Below are positions 10,243 through 18,040 of a stretch of 64,000 nucleotides of DNA, in pieces; within the stretch, counting starts at the first letter, position 1, and every line of letters begins with the position of its first letter. The position numbers and the translations under genes are program-made. Below the pieces are notes generated by a model, which saw only the letters and a program-made list of their open reading frames with translations, searched no databases and was not told the origin of the DNA. Source of the stretch: Bin80 sp965220365 (lineage in GTDB: Bacteria > Bacteroidota > Rhodothermia > Rhodothermales > Bin80). The stretch covers positions 2,542,001 through 2,606,000 of the forward strand of contig OZ244823.1 of NCBI GenBank assembly GCA_965220365.1, given 5' to 3'.

Positions 10243-10251
10243 AAAAAAAAT

Positions 10252-11537
10252 GGTACTACCGCAATTCGTGTGGAATGATTATTTTTCGTTCTCACCAAAT
10301 TTATACATTTCTTTCATGGAACCAGTTCGAGATATTGCGGTGCGTCACAGCTTACACTTAGGTAGCGATTGGAAGATTGATCGGATGGATCTGGATGCAA
10401 ACGTTCAACGGATTGACATCTACATTTCGCATTCGGGTCGTGGGTTGATCTGCCCGAAGACCGGGGAGACGGGGACGTTGTATGATCACCGTAAGGAGCG
10501 GTGTTGGCGGCATCTGGACTGGTTTCAATTTCAATGTTTTATCCACTGCCGGGTACCTCGTGTTCAGTCTTCTGCGGGGGTGAATACGATTTCGGTTCCC
10601 TGGTCAAGTGCTTCGCAGCGCTATACGGAAGCCTTTGAATCCTGGACGATTCGATTGCTGCAAGCGACGAAGAATCAAACAAAGACGGCGCAGTTGCTTC
10701 GGTGCAAGTTTGATGTGGTGAATCGCATCCTGCACCGCAGTGTGGAACGTGGGGAACGCAGACGTGTGCTCCAAGGCATTTCGCATGTGAGTGTGGATGA
10801 GAAGGCGATTCATCGCGGTCATACGTATGCGACGGTGGTGAGTGATTCCGAACGGGGCGTGGTGCTTGATGTGGGACAGGGACGCGACAAAAACAGTGTA
10901 AAGGCCCTGTTACAGAGGCTTCTGGGGTATCTAAGGGACGAAATCCAGACCATTACGACCGATATGTGGAAAGCCTACATTTCTTGCGTCACAGAGCTGT
11001 TCCCGAACGCCACACTGATTCATGATCGTTTTCATTTGATCCAGTATCTCAACAAAGCGATCGATCAAGTGCGCAGACGCGAGGTTAAGCAGCACGATGC
11101 GCTCAAACATAGCCGTTACGCGCTCTTGAAAAACGAAGCAAACCGCACCACAAACCAGGAAGATATTTTCCAGGCCATCCAGAAATTGAACTTGCAAGTC
11201 AGCGTGGCCTGGAGGCTAAGAGAGGACTTCAAGGCCATCTTTCGATGCCGCACTTTCGCGGATGCAAAAAAGTACTTTGAACTCTGGCTTGAGCAGGTGA
11301 ACGAGGAGGCCGTAAAGGAGCTCATCCAGATCGCCGAGATGTTTGAACGACACCGAGAAGGTGTCTGCAATGCGCTGTGTCATGAACAGTCCAATGCCAG
11401 AGCCGAGCGAATCAACGGCAAGATCCAAGAAATCAAAACCGTTGCAAGAGGATACAGAAAATTCGAGAACTTCCGAAGCGCTATCCTCTTTTTCCATGGA
11501 GGTTTAGATCTCTATCCACAATATTCGCGGTAGAACC
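10252..11537 (+). mobile_element. Complete ISL3-type element with 8-bp target duplication
   Basis: The terminal inverted repeats start GGTACTACCGC at 10252 and, on the reverse strand, GGTTCTACCGC at 11537; 18 of the first 23 positions match. The flanking 8-mers are identical: AAAAAAAT at 10244-10251 and at 11538-11545. An 8-bp duplication is the norm for ISL3. The element is 1286 bp with one intact transposase. It is a different subtype from the ISL3 elements at 1-1238 and 13741-15144. Confidence 0.9.
10316..11533 (+). CDS. ISL3 family transposase (intact, 405 aa)
   Basis: This is a full-length DDE transposase of the ISL3 family (DDE_Tnp_ISL3). The first catalytic Asp is in SVDEKAIHRGHTYAT, the second in TITTDMWKAYI with the adjacent HDRFHLIQYLNKAID signature. 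The glutamate lies in the terminal region before ARAERINGKIQ, and the protein ends GGLDLYPQ as in the other copies. I chose ATG 10316 (MEPVRD) because the upstream in-frame ATG at 10250 straddles the element boundary. The stop is four bases inside the right end. It differs clearly from the other two ISL3 transposases here, so it arrived independently. Confidence 0.9.
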   Translation: MEPVRDIAVRHSLHLGSDWKIDRMDLDANVQRIDIYISHSGRGLICPKTGETGTLYDHRKERCWRHLDWFQFQCFIHCRVPRVQSSAGVNTISVPWSSASQRYTEAFESWTIRLLQATKNQTKTAQLLRCKFDVVNRILHRSVERGERRRVLQGISHVSVDEKAIHRGHTYATVVSDSERGVVLDVGQGRDKNSVKALLQRLLGYLRDEIQTITTDMWKAYISCVTELFPNATLIHDRFHLIQYLNKAIDQVRRREVKQHDALKHSRYALLKNEANRTTNQEDIFQAIQKLNLQVSVAWRLREDFKAIFRCRTFADAKKYFELWLEQVNEEAVKELIQIAEMFERHREGVCNALCHEQSNARAERINGKIQEIKTVARGYRKFENFRSAILFFHGGLDLYPQYSR

Positions 11538-11552
11538 AAAAAAATAAAATGA

Positions 11553-11602
11553 GAGCCTCTGGTATAGAATTGAAGGTTCCCCTTCGGGGCGATATATTTT
11601 TT
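11553..11602. repeat. Right arm of the 50-bp inverted repeat
   Basis: This is the reverse complement of 1241-1290 with 49 of 50 positions identical. Read on the plus strand it has CCCCTTCGGGG and then ATATATTTTTT, so it could terminate transcription leaving the ISL3 element. The two arms enclose the entire adhesin locus and one ISL3 element (about 10.3 kb). Confidence 0.85.
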
Positions 11603-11754
11603 GGGGTTACATTTTGTATGTTTTCGAACAGATATCCACGGGGAAGGGACTCCTGAGCAAATACGACGGCGGATCAATCTGGTATACGCATGCTAGCCTG
11701 AATTCCCAACCATAAATTTGGTAATACACGGGATGACAATTTGGCATACCGTGT

Positions 11755-13521
11755 TCAACGTGTTTGGATTCGTAGCCTGCGGTTGTCAAGCCATGGTATG
11801 GGATCGTCGGCCTCCATATATCCAGCAGCGAGGAGGTAGGGATTGTTGGCGCGTCGGGAGAGCGTGACGACAATATCGTCGGGACGGATTTGGATTTTGG
11901 CTTGGTTTCGGATGAGTTTTCTGAAGAGGGTACGGGGTTTGGCGGTTTCCATTCCGCGTCCGACGCGCAGGGCGAGTAGTCGATACAGGGTACTGGCCAT
12001 AAGCGTCAATTGTAGATCCACTTCAATTTTGAGGGGAACGGAGGAGCTGAGCGCATCCATATGGAAGAAGTCAATGGCATCAGCGATGGTGTTTTCGATG
12101 ATCATGCGTCGGGCATAGCGGTCAATCAGCTTTCCGGCAGCGGTCTTCATTTGGTTGGTAATCAGCAGGGTTGGTTTGTCGTGTCCGAGGTCGGTAATAG
12201 CAATCTGCCGCAGCTCGGTATTATAGTCGCGAACGCGGATGCGCTCTTCCAGGATACGCGGGTTTCGGAAGGTCCGGCCCACATTGGTAAGCCGGATGCG
12301 CTTCCACTGGTCTGGCGGGGTCTGTTGGAGCGCTGTAACGATCTTTTTGGAACGTCTTCTGAGCGTGAGGAAGTCAATGCCCAGTTCGTTCAGTTTTTGA
12401 AGTTGCGCGTAGGTGGTGAAGGTGCTGTCAAAGACGACTTCGCGGGGGAGTTTTCCGGTCCGTTCCCGCCAGAAGTCAACAAACTGCATGAGTTGCTGCT
12501 GCCGATTGTTCTTTCGGACATTTGCGTCGGCATAAACGAACAGACGGGCATCCACATCACGCACCACAAGCGAGAGGATTCCTTTCTGACTGCGAGACCG
12601 CTTGGAGACAAAGTGTTTTTCGGCCAGGGCATCATCGCCATGGTACGGGATGGTATGAAAATCAAGATCAAAGGAGGTTCCCGCTCCCAAGGAGACATCG
12701 AGCGTGCGCGCCGCCCCATGCCATTGTTCAAGGAGGCGGCGGAGGTGATCTGGATGGACCCTGCAGGAATACTCGGTAAGCGAACTGACTTTGGGCATGG
12801 CATTAAGTCCGGCGAAGAGTGCAAGTCCGGGATCAAGCACATCGTCCATGACATGCGAGGGTCGTCGGATTCCCCAGAGTTTGAGTGCGAGCAATGCCCG
12901 CACTGCACAGCCTGCGGGGATCATGGTACTTCCGGGCATCTTGCTGTCTTTGAGCAGGCCATCCAGATCCATATGTACCAGATCGCGGGCAAAGAGAAAG
13001 AGTCCGCCGAAGTCGGTCGTAAACTGTCGTGTGGATAAGTCGAGCTTCCTGCAATCCGCGGTGGCCGCCCGATGGATGGGCACCGCATCCAGTCGTTCCT
13101 TGAGGGTTCGTCGCGGGAGTTTCTTAAACCCGGACTCACGCAAGATCCGACCGACGTTTGATGGACTGGAAGGGAGTTTTTCGTTTTCGAGGATTTCGCA
13201 GATATCAACCACCGAGAGATTCAGTTCTTCGCGCAGCTGTAGAATCCGTTGATTCCTCCTGATACGCATGCGCATTGCGGCGGAGGGATCTGGTTTGGGA
13301 TCGGCACTTGAATCCACGGAGGGGCTGTCCGGCAAGAAACAGTCGAGATGGGGGTTTTTGCGGAACTGGGAGCAGAGGTTGCGAATGGTACCATAGGCGT
13401 ATCCGAAGCGCTCGGCAATGATTCGCAGGGGGATATTTTCGACGAAGGCGGCACGCAGGATTTCGTAGCGTTTGTGGTGGCGGGAGGTAGGTTTTTGGAA
13501 GAGTTCAGCGAGGTCAGTCAT
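11755..13521 (-). CDS. DDE transposase with N-terminal HTH (588 aa)
   Basis: The N-terminal 150 residues contain helix-turn-helix-like segments (YGTIRNLCSQ; LNLSVVDICEILENE). The catalytic part has Asp candidates in FDLDFHTIPYHGDD and EVVFDSTFTTYAQL, and the Y-(2)-R-(3)-E-like signature of IS4-type enzymes in DRYARRMIIENTIADAIDFF. It looks complete and intact. Its start ATG at 13521 is followed upstream by about 220 bp of IS sequence before the nested ISL3 element. The exact IS family is not recognised from memory. It is the transposase of the outer IS at 11697-17672. Confidence 0.75.
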   Translation of the reverse strand: MTDLAELFQKPTSRHHKRYEILRAAFVENIPLRIIAERFGYAYGTIRNLCSQFRKNPHLDCFLPDSPSVDSSADPKPDPSAAMRMRIRRNQRILQLREELNLSVVDICEILENEKLPSSPSNVGRILRESGFKKLPRRTLKERLDAVPIHRAATADCRKLDLSTRQFTTDFGGLFLFARDLVHMDLDGLLKDSKMPGSTMIPAGCAVRALLALKLWGIRRPSHVMDDVLDPGLALFAGLNAMPKVSSLTEYSCRVHPDHLRRLLEQWHGAARTLDVSLGAGTSFDLDFHTIPYHGDDALAEKHFVSKRSRSQKGILSLVVRDVDARLFVYADANVRKNNRQQQLMQFVDFWRERTGKLPREVVFDSTFTTYAQLQKLNELGIDFLTLRRRSKKIVTALQQTPPDQWKRIRLTNVGRTFRNPRILEERIRVRDYNTELRQIAITDLGHDKPTLLITNQMKTAAGKLIDRYARRMIIENTIADAIDFFHMDALSSSVPLKIEVDLQLTLMASTLYRLLALRVGRGMETAKPRTLFRKLIRNQAKIQIRPDDIVVTLSRRANNPYLLAAGYMEADDPIPWLDNRRLRIQTR

Positions 13522-13740
13522 TTAGACAATGGCGGTTAGTAATTACAATCACTAAACTAATAATAAAAAGGGAGAAAAGCAACCCCAAAGCATCCAGGGC
13601 AACAATCCCCTGAACTGCGGGCTCATATCGGCAAAAGTGATGAAAACTGAGCAGTAAGTTGCTCTTGAAGGCGAGACGGGGGGCTTTCTATACTGTACAA
13701 GTAATAGTGATTATAAACACAAGAACAATATTAATAATGA

Positions 13741-15144
13741 GGTTCTTGTGCCAATTTTGTGAAAATATGATTTTCACTGCGTTCTGGGGGAGAGTTCAAG
13801 ACCTCCGAGATGGAAGTAAATGGCGGTGGCAAATCGTTCATTATTTCGGAATCCACGGGAGCGTACTTTGACGGTTTTTATGCGGCTGTTGATGCTTTCG
13901 GCCGGGCCATTACTAACCTTGAGAATAATCGCATTGATGATTCCCCACAGATGTGTTTTAATGGTTTTGGCGGCTTCCTTCACCGGCTCCAGGCGGCAGC
14001 GCATGGCCCAGGAGAGCCACTTTTCCCAGCCCTTGCGGGCCCAGGTGGGATGCACATAATGCCATAGATTCCGGGCCATCTCCTTGATTGCCCATGCCCG
14101 GGCAGTTTTCAACGAACTGTTCTTCAACGACTGGAACCGCCTTTTCTGCTTCTTGGACATATTTTCCCGGTTTGTTAGCCAGTCGTACTTACTTCCGGTG
14201 AGGGTTGTGTCGCCTTCGGCGCGTAGCGCCTTGTGCTCTTGACGGCGCACTTTGTCCACGGCCTCCCCCAGATACTTTGCCACATGAAACCGGTCAAACG
14301 CAATCTTCTTCTCTGCATCTGGAACACACGCGAAGGTGGACGAGATGTAGGCGGGCCACATGTCCATGCTCACGCTCTCAATTCCCGCCAATTGTTCGGA
14401 ACTGAGACGTTGATACCAGTGCTGGAGCACCTCTTTGGTGCGACCGATCCCCACATACAGGACCTGACCTGACTTCGCATTGGACACGATCGTCACGTAT
14501 TTGTGCCGCTTGCGAAAGGAGGTCTCATCCACGCAAATGTGCGGAATGATCTCCGTTTGTCTGCGATCAAGTCCACGTTCTACCGCATGCTCCATGATCC
14601 GTGAGACCGCTTTCCAGCCCACCCCAAGCTGGCGAGACACCGCCGATACACTCGCCTCACGAAGCCAGCCAATCACCATCTCTTCAAAACCATAGGTGAA
14701 CCGGGAACTCGGCGAAGCCCAGGGAACCTCCACCGTCCGAACCCCATGCGCAGGACATTTTACCCGCGGGATTCGGGCGATCAGTTCCGTACGATACGTA
14801 CACGTATCAAGATGACGCCAGGAACGCGCCGTGCGCAAATCATAAAATGGACAAACCTCCTTACACTGCGGACAGGCCAGCGAAGACGTATCCGAGCAGG
14901 TTAACATGACCCGTCGTACACGATCTGGATTATCATACTCATCCGATAGAATCTCCCACGGTGAGCCCAGACCTAAACTCCCGCGGACGCCCTCTTGATT
15001 CGTTTTCATTGTATGCGTATCTGCTTTGGTTAATCTCCTCGGAATGACGACCAGAAACAAATGGAAAATGATCCCAAATCATGACCGCCTTATTCCCAAT
15101 TTGCCTAAATTTACAGATTTGATCACAATAATGGGTGAAGACCC
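13741..15144 (-). mobile_element. Complete ISL3-type element with 8-bp target duplication
   Basis: The ends read GGTTCTTGTGCC from 13741 and GGGTCTTCACCC on the reverse strand from 15144, with about 20 of 28 positions matching. The flanking 8-mers are identical: AATAATGA at 13733-13740 and 15145-15152. The element is 1404 bp with one intact transposase and is the closest relative in the window of the broken element at 1-1238. Confidence 0.9.
13774..15009 (-). CDS. ISL3 family transposase (intact, 411 aa)
   Basis: This is a complete ISL3-type DDE transposase. It has an N-terminal Cys motif (CPQCKEVCPFYD), HTH-like EASVSAVSRQLGVGWKAVSRI, the catalytic Asp in HICVDETSFRKRHKY, SMDMWPAYI with DRFHVAKYLGEAVDKVRR, and the closing SNGPAESINSRIKTVK with the catalytic Glu. 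Start chosen at ATG 15009 (MKTNQEG); an in-frame ATG 17 codons upstream adds sequence with no counterpart in the other copies. It is about 80% identical by eye to the broken copy at 7-1209 and is the natural reference for its missing residues. Confidence 0.92.
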   Translation of the reverse strand: MKTNQEGVRGSLGLGSPWEILSDEYDNPDRVRRVMLTCSDTSSLACPQCKEVCPFYDLRTARSWRHLDTCTYRTELIARIPRVKCPAHGVRTVEVPWASPSSRFTYGFEEMVIGWLREASVSAVSRQLGVGWKAVSRIMEHAVERGLDRRQTEIIPHICVDETSFRKRHKYVTIVSNAKSGQVLYVGIGRTKEVLQHWYQRLSSEQLAGIESVSMDMWPAYISSTFACVPDAEKKIAFDRFHVAKYLGEAVDKVRRQEHKALRAEGDTTLTGSKYDWLTNRENMSKKQKRRFQSLKNSSLKTARAWAIKEMARNLWHYVHPTWARKGWEKWLSWAMRCRLEPVKEAAKTIKTHLWGIINAIILKVSNGPAESINSRIKTVKVRSRGFRNNERFATAIYFHLGGLELSPRTQ

Positions 15145-15201
15145 AATAATGACAAGTGTAGGGATGGTTTCATAGTTAGTTGAAAAATTGCGGCTGGAAT
15201 C

Positions 15202-16290
15202 GTGAATGGCAGGGAGGATTCCCTGATTTTAAAACCATCCCGATTTTCCATGATTTTTTCAGACAATTTTTCACAACTGGCACAGACGCTCCAAGACGCG
15301 GGGGACTCTGATGCCCAGTTGCGTCTTACGCTTTTGCATCATTTCAGCGAGCTGATCCAGCAACTGACGTGTCCGCTGGTGGCAGATCCGTCGCAGGCGC
15401 AGGAGGACTCTGCTTCCTCGGTTGAGTCAGAGACAGCCGTAAGCGACCAGGCCCCTTCGGTGGTTGCCGAGGAGGCTCCCCTTGTGCTATCGGAGTATGG
15501 GGATGCGTTCCCCACGGTACGTCTGGAGGCACTCCAGGTCTTCGATACGCGACGTTTGGATCAAGAGGAGTATGTAGTCTTCTGGCTGGATGCGTTTCGG
15601 TTTTGGGGGCGTCCGCTGCTGGTGTGCAAGGCGGCCACACTGGACGGGAGTCGACGGATTCTGGGATTTGCCGAATGCGGTCTTCGGGATTCCCTCCTGC
15701 TTGAACAGCTTTTCCGGGATTTTTTGGATCGCGGGTTAGATCTGGCATCGGGCCTGCTTTGTATTACTTCGGAGGCCACGCACCTTTCGCAGGTTTTTCC
15801 CGCGCCGATCGCTTCCCGGATCAAATGGCAGCAATGCCAGATGCATACGCGCGAACAAGTGATCAGCTACCTTTCTGAAGCGGACCGTGTGCGGGTCCGG
15901 GGGGAGATCACGCGTGCGTTTGCGCTTCCAGATCCGGCGTTGGCACGTGCGGCGCTGCTGCGGATTCATTCCGAGTTGCAGACGCTCAATCGTTCGGCCG
16001 CCCAATGGCTGATGCATGACCTTGCTCTGGCGCTGACGCTGCATCACAGTGGGCTTTATGAGCAGTTAAGTCCAAGTTTACGGAGTACGCGCTGTGTGGT
16101 GCGTGCAGGCCAACAGCTTTCGCGGCGATTGCGAGGGATCCGTCACTGGCTCCCCCCCGCGTCGCGTCGTGCCCAGTTTGCCCTGCTGTTCCTGGAGATG
16201 GAGACCCATCTGCGCCGTTTGGCCCACGCCTCGTATCTTTCCCCCATGCGTTCGGCATTGTTTTCCGAACGCGAACCTGCTTCCAACTGA
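15202..16290 (+). CDS. Catalytically degenerate IS256-type transposase paralogue (362 aa)
   Basis: From about residue 120 on, the protein aligns throughout with the IS256-type transposase encoded just downstream: EYVVFWLDAF with YVVLMLDGV, RRILGFAECG with HTLGFAQME, WQQCQMHTREQVISYL with IQRCLWHKRKNILEKL, and SRRLRGIRHW with RAHLGKIKRW. The DDE triad is not kept: the first Asp is present (D130), the second position is Ser190 (CITSEA against CVIDGA) and the Glu position is Val300 (CVVRAG against IVESLN). The first 110 residues (Gln/Ser/Glu-rich) have no counterpart. The frame is intact from GTG 15202, or ATG 15250, to TGA. It sits inside the terminal repeats, 13 bp before the next gene, so it travels with the element. 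It may act as a regulatory or structural subunit (inference). Confidence 0.85.
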   Translation: MNGREDSLILKPSRFSMIFSDNFSQLAQTLQDAGDSDAQLRLTLLHHFSELIQQLTCPLVADPSQAQEDSASSVESETAVSDQAPSVVAEEAPLVLSEYGDAFPTVRLEALQVFDTRRLDQEEYVVFWLDAFRFWGRPLLVCKAATLDGSRRILGFAECGLRDSLLLEQLFRDFLDRGLDLASGLLCITSEATHLSQVFPAPIASRIKWQQCQMHTREQVISYLSEADRVRVRGEITRAFALPDPALARAALLRIHSELQTLNRSAAQWLMHDLALALTLHHSGLYEQLSPSLRSTRCVVRAGQQLSRRLRGIRHWLPPASRRAQFALLFLEMETHLRRLAHASYLSPMRSALFSEREPASN

Positions 16291-16303
16291 CCATAGATTC
16301 CCC

Positions 16304-16540
16304 ATGAATATGCCGCAGCCCCAGGATTTTGATGCGTTGTCGGATCTGCCCCCGAGTGGACTGGAGCATCCGAAGGCGGTCGACTTGCTCAACGACTACG
16401 TAGATCATGCGCAGCGTCTGGTTGCGATGGAGTTGATTGAGGCGGAAGTCGAGCAGCTTTGCTGTGCGCGCTATCAACACGATAAAGGCGTGTATGCGCG
16501 CTGGGGGGCGAATCCAGGCTCTTCCAGAACGAGAAAGTGA
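16304..16540 (+). CDS. N-terminal part of the split IS256-type transposase
   Basis: This 78-residue frame supplies the N-terminal helical domain of the transposase: AMELIEAEVEQLCCARYQHDKG then RWGANPGS, matching the RWGSxPGS motif that precedes the K-V-x-V-PRVR motif in this subgroup. In this frame the reading then goes off to SRTRK and stops at 16538-16540. The next gene's frame contains the expected FQNEKVKIQVPRVRN upstream of its own start. A frameshift therefore separates the two halves near 16519-16522. The stop overlaps the GTG of the next frame (GTGA at 16537-16540), so coupled translation is also possible. Confidence 0.7.
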   Translation: MNMPQPQDFDALSDLPPSGLEHPKAVDLLNDYVDHAQRLVAMELIEAEVEQLCCARYQHDKGVYARWGANPGSSRTRK

Positions 16541-17549
16541 AGATTCAGGTACCCCGGGTCCGCAATACGCAAACGAACAAGGAATGTCCTTTAGAGACCT
16601 ATCAAAAGCTGCGCAAGCCTACGCAGGCGCAGCAGAATCGTTTGTCGGATGCCATCTATCTTGGTCTGAGTCAGCGGGATTATCAACGGGTGGGACAGAT
16701 GTATGCCGACAGCTTTGGATTGAGTGCGGCCTCGGTGAGTCGCATCTTTCAGAAGCGCAGTGCCCAGGCGCTGTCGGACTATGAAGACCGCGATCTGTCC
16801 TCGCAGACGTATGTGGTGTTGATGCTCGATGGGGTGCAGTTCCGGGGGAATCAGGTCGTGGTCTGTATTGGGGTCACCGAAGACGGCGAGAAGCACACGT
16901 TGGGCTTTGCACAGATGGAGACCGAGAATGCCGCGGCCGTGCGCGGCTTGCTGAAGAATTTAGTGGCCCGCGGGTTCCGCTACGATGCCGGGATTTTATG
17001 TGTGATCGATGGGGCCAAAGGATTCCAGAAAGCCATTCAGGATGTGTTTGGTGCGCAGGCGAAGATCCAACGTTGTCTCTGGCATAAGCGGAAAAACATC
17101 CTGGAAAAGCTGAAAAAAAAAGAGGAACAGGAAGAAATAAAGAAGCAATTCAATGCCGCCCATAATCAGGACACCTATGACAAAGCCAGACAGAAGCTGA
17201 TGGCGCTATGCAGAGATTGGGACGCGCGGGGAGAGATCCCGGCGGCAAACAGTGTCCGGGAAGGCCTGGAATTACCCTGCACAAACTCGGCGTGGCCACC
17301 AAACTTGGCCCTAGTTTGTCCTCCACCAATATCGTGGAAAGCCTCAACAGTTCCTTACGGGCACACTTGGGAAAGATTAAGCGCTGGAACGATTCCGATC
17401 AATGCTATCGGTGGTTTGCAATGGCGCTGCGAGAATGCGAAACAAAATTCAAAAAAATCCAGCATGCTGATGAACTCCCGAAGCTCCAGAAAGCACTCTT
17501 GAAATGTACAAATAGACAAACTCTTAAGTCCACTTCTAACCGGTTCTAG
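16537..17549 (+). pseudogene. IS256-type transposase, catalytic part, second frameshift near 17271
   Basis: This is the catalytic domain of a Mutator/IS256-type transposase: D98 in VVLMLDGVQFRG, D158 in CVIDGAKGF, and RCLWHKRKNI. The open frame from GTG 16537 ends at 17502 in unrelated sequence. The true continuation, ITLHKLGVATKLGPSL then STNIVESLNSSL with the catalytic Glu and FKKIQHADEL, lies in the -1 frame and ends at 17549. The change occurs at 'ctggaattacc' around 17271. One extra A would give GLEITLHKLG, exactly the family pattern, so one base appears lost. With the upstream split, the transposase as written is unlikely to be made as a whole. Confidence 0.8.
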
Positions 17550-17676
17550 TTAAATACTTTCAACTAACTTTGAAACTATACCCAAGTGTATCAGAAACAG
17601 ACACAAATATGCCGAAATATGGTGAATTTCGGCCCACTACCTGCACTTTGCTATCTTGGTTGGGAATTCAGGCTAG

Positions 17677-18001
17677 TGGGATTTGGGGCCTTCCCAGCGG
17701 AAGGATTCTGTGATTGGAATGGTGAGGAGTTGAACGTTCTCAATATTTCCGGTACCCAAAATGGGACTTGTACTCTGTCTCCGAGTAACTTCCCTACTGG
17801 GTTGCACGTTACGGCCATGCGGGTTACAACGTACCTACAATCTACTGGCCTCCGGGATTGGACGGGCTGTACGGCGAAGAGCGTTTACACTGGTGCCCCC
17901 GACGACCCGTGAAATGGATTCAAGAGATATTGAATGGCTTTGTTACCCACAGATATTATTCCCATTCAGATTATGCTGCAACGGTTGCCAATCTTTTCTG
18001 A
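17677..18001 (+). pseudogene. Decayed C-terminal fragment of an unidentified protein
   Basis: In one plus-strand frame, 17789-18001 reads as a protein-like segment: YWVARYGHAGYNVPTIYWPP, GLYGEERLHWCPRRPVKWIQ and HRYYSHSDYAATVANLF before a TGA. The same frame upstream has three stops (17711, 17723, 17786) between further plausible segments such as RSQYFRYPKWDLYSVSE. The composition, rich in W/Y/P/R, is that of a globular protein and not random translation. I do not recognise the family. Across the outer IS, 11620-11692 may hold another piece (KYDGGSIWYTHA joins in frame with SGIWGLPSGRIL when one CTAG is removed), so the IS may have inserted into this gene. Confidence 0.35.
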
Positions 18002-18040
18002 CATCGTCGGTTCGGGATATGAGATTCGTTTCCTTCTGTT

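Larger units (their letters stand above)
15161..17582 (+). mobile_element. IS256-type element carrying two transposase-like genes
   Basis: The left terminal repeat 15161-15185 and right terminal repeat 17558-17582 (inverted) are 25 bp with 3 mismatches; the shared core is AGTTAGTTGAAA preceded by GTTTCA. The 8-bp target duplication CAAGTGTA is exact at 15153-15160 and 17583-17590; 8-9 bp is usual for IS256. The element is 2422 bp, about 1 kb longer than a single-gene IS256, because an extra full-length transposase paralogue (15202-16290) lies between the left end and the split catalytic gene. Its left duplication begins immediately after that of the ISL3 element, so both hit the same 16 bp of the outer IS. 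Confidence 0.9.
11697..17672 (-). mobile_element. DDE-transposase IS split by two nested insertions
   Basis: The 16-mer CCTGAATTCCCAACCA at 11697-11712 appears inverted at 17657-17672, and CTAG flanks both ends (11693-11696 and 17673-17676). This fits terminal repeats with a 4-bp target duplication. Inside lie the transposase gene 11755-13521 and two complete insertions, 13741-15144 and 15161-17582. Removing them and one copy of each duplication leaves an IS of about 2134 bp, a sensible size for a 588-residue transposase. An 8-bp-stem hairpin (GCCGAAAT/ATTTCGGC, 17611-17633) lies near the right end. The family is not certain; the ends and 4-bp duplication are reminiscent of IS1380 or other IS4-related groups. 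Confidence 0.7.

Noticed and set aside
12061..13038. 325-codon plus-strand frame antisense to the DDE transposase
   Set aside because: The opposite frame is a clear transposase with motifs. This one is its shadow.
17586..17912. 108-codon plus-strand frame to the right of the IS256 element
   Set aside because: It begins in the target duplication, runs through the outer IS end and hairpin, and its translation looks less protein-like than the neighbouring frame ending at 18001.
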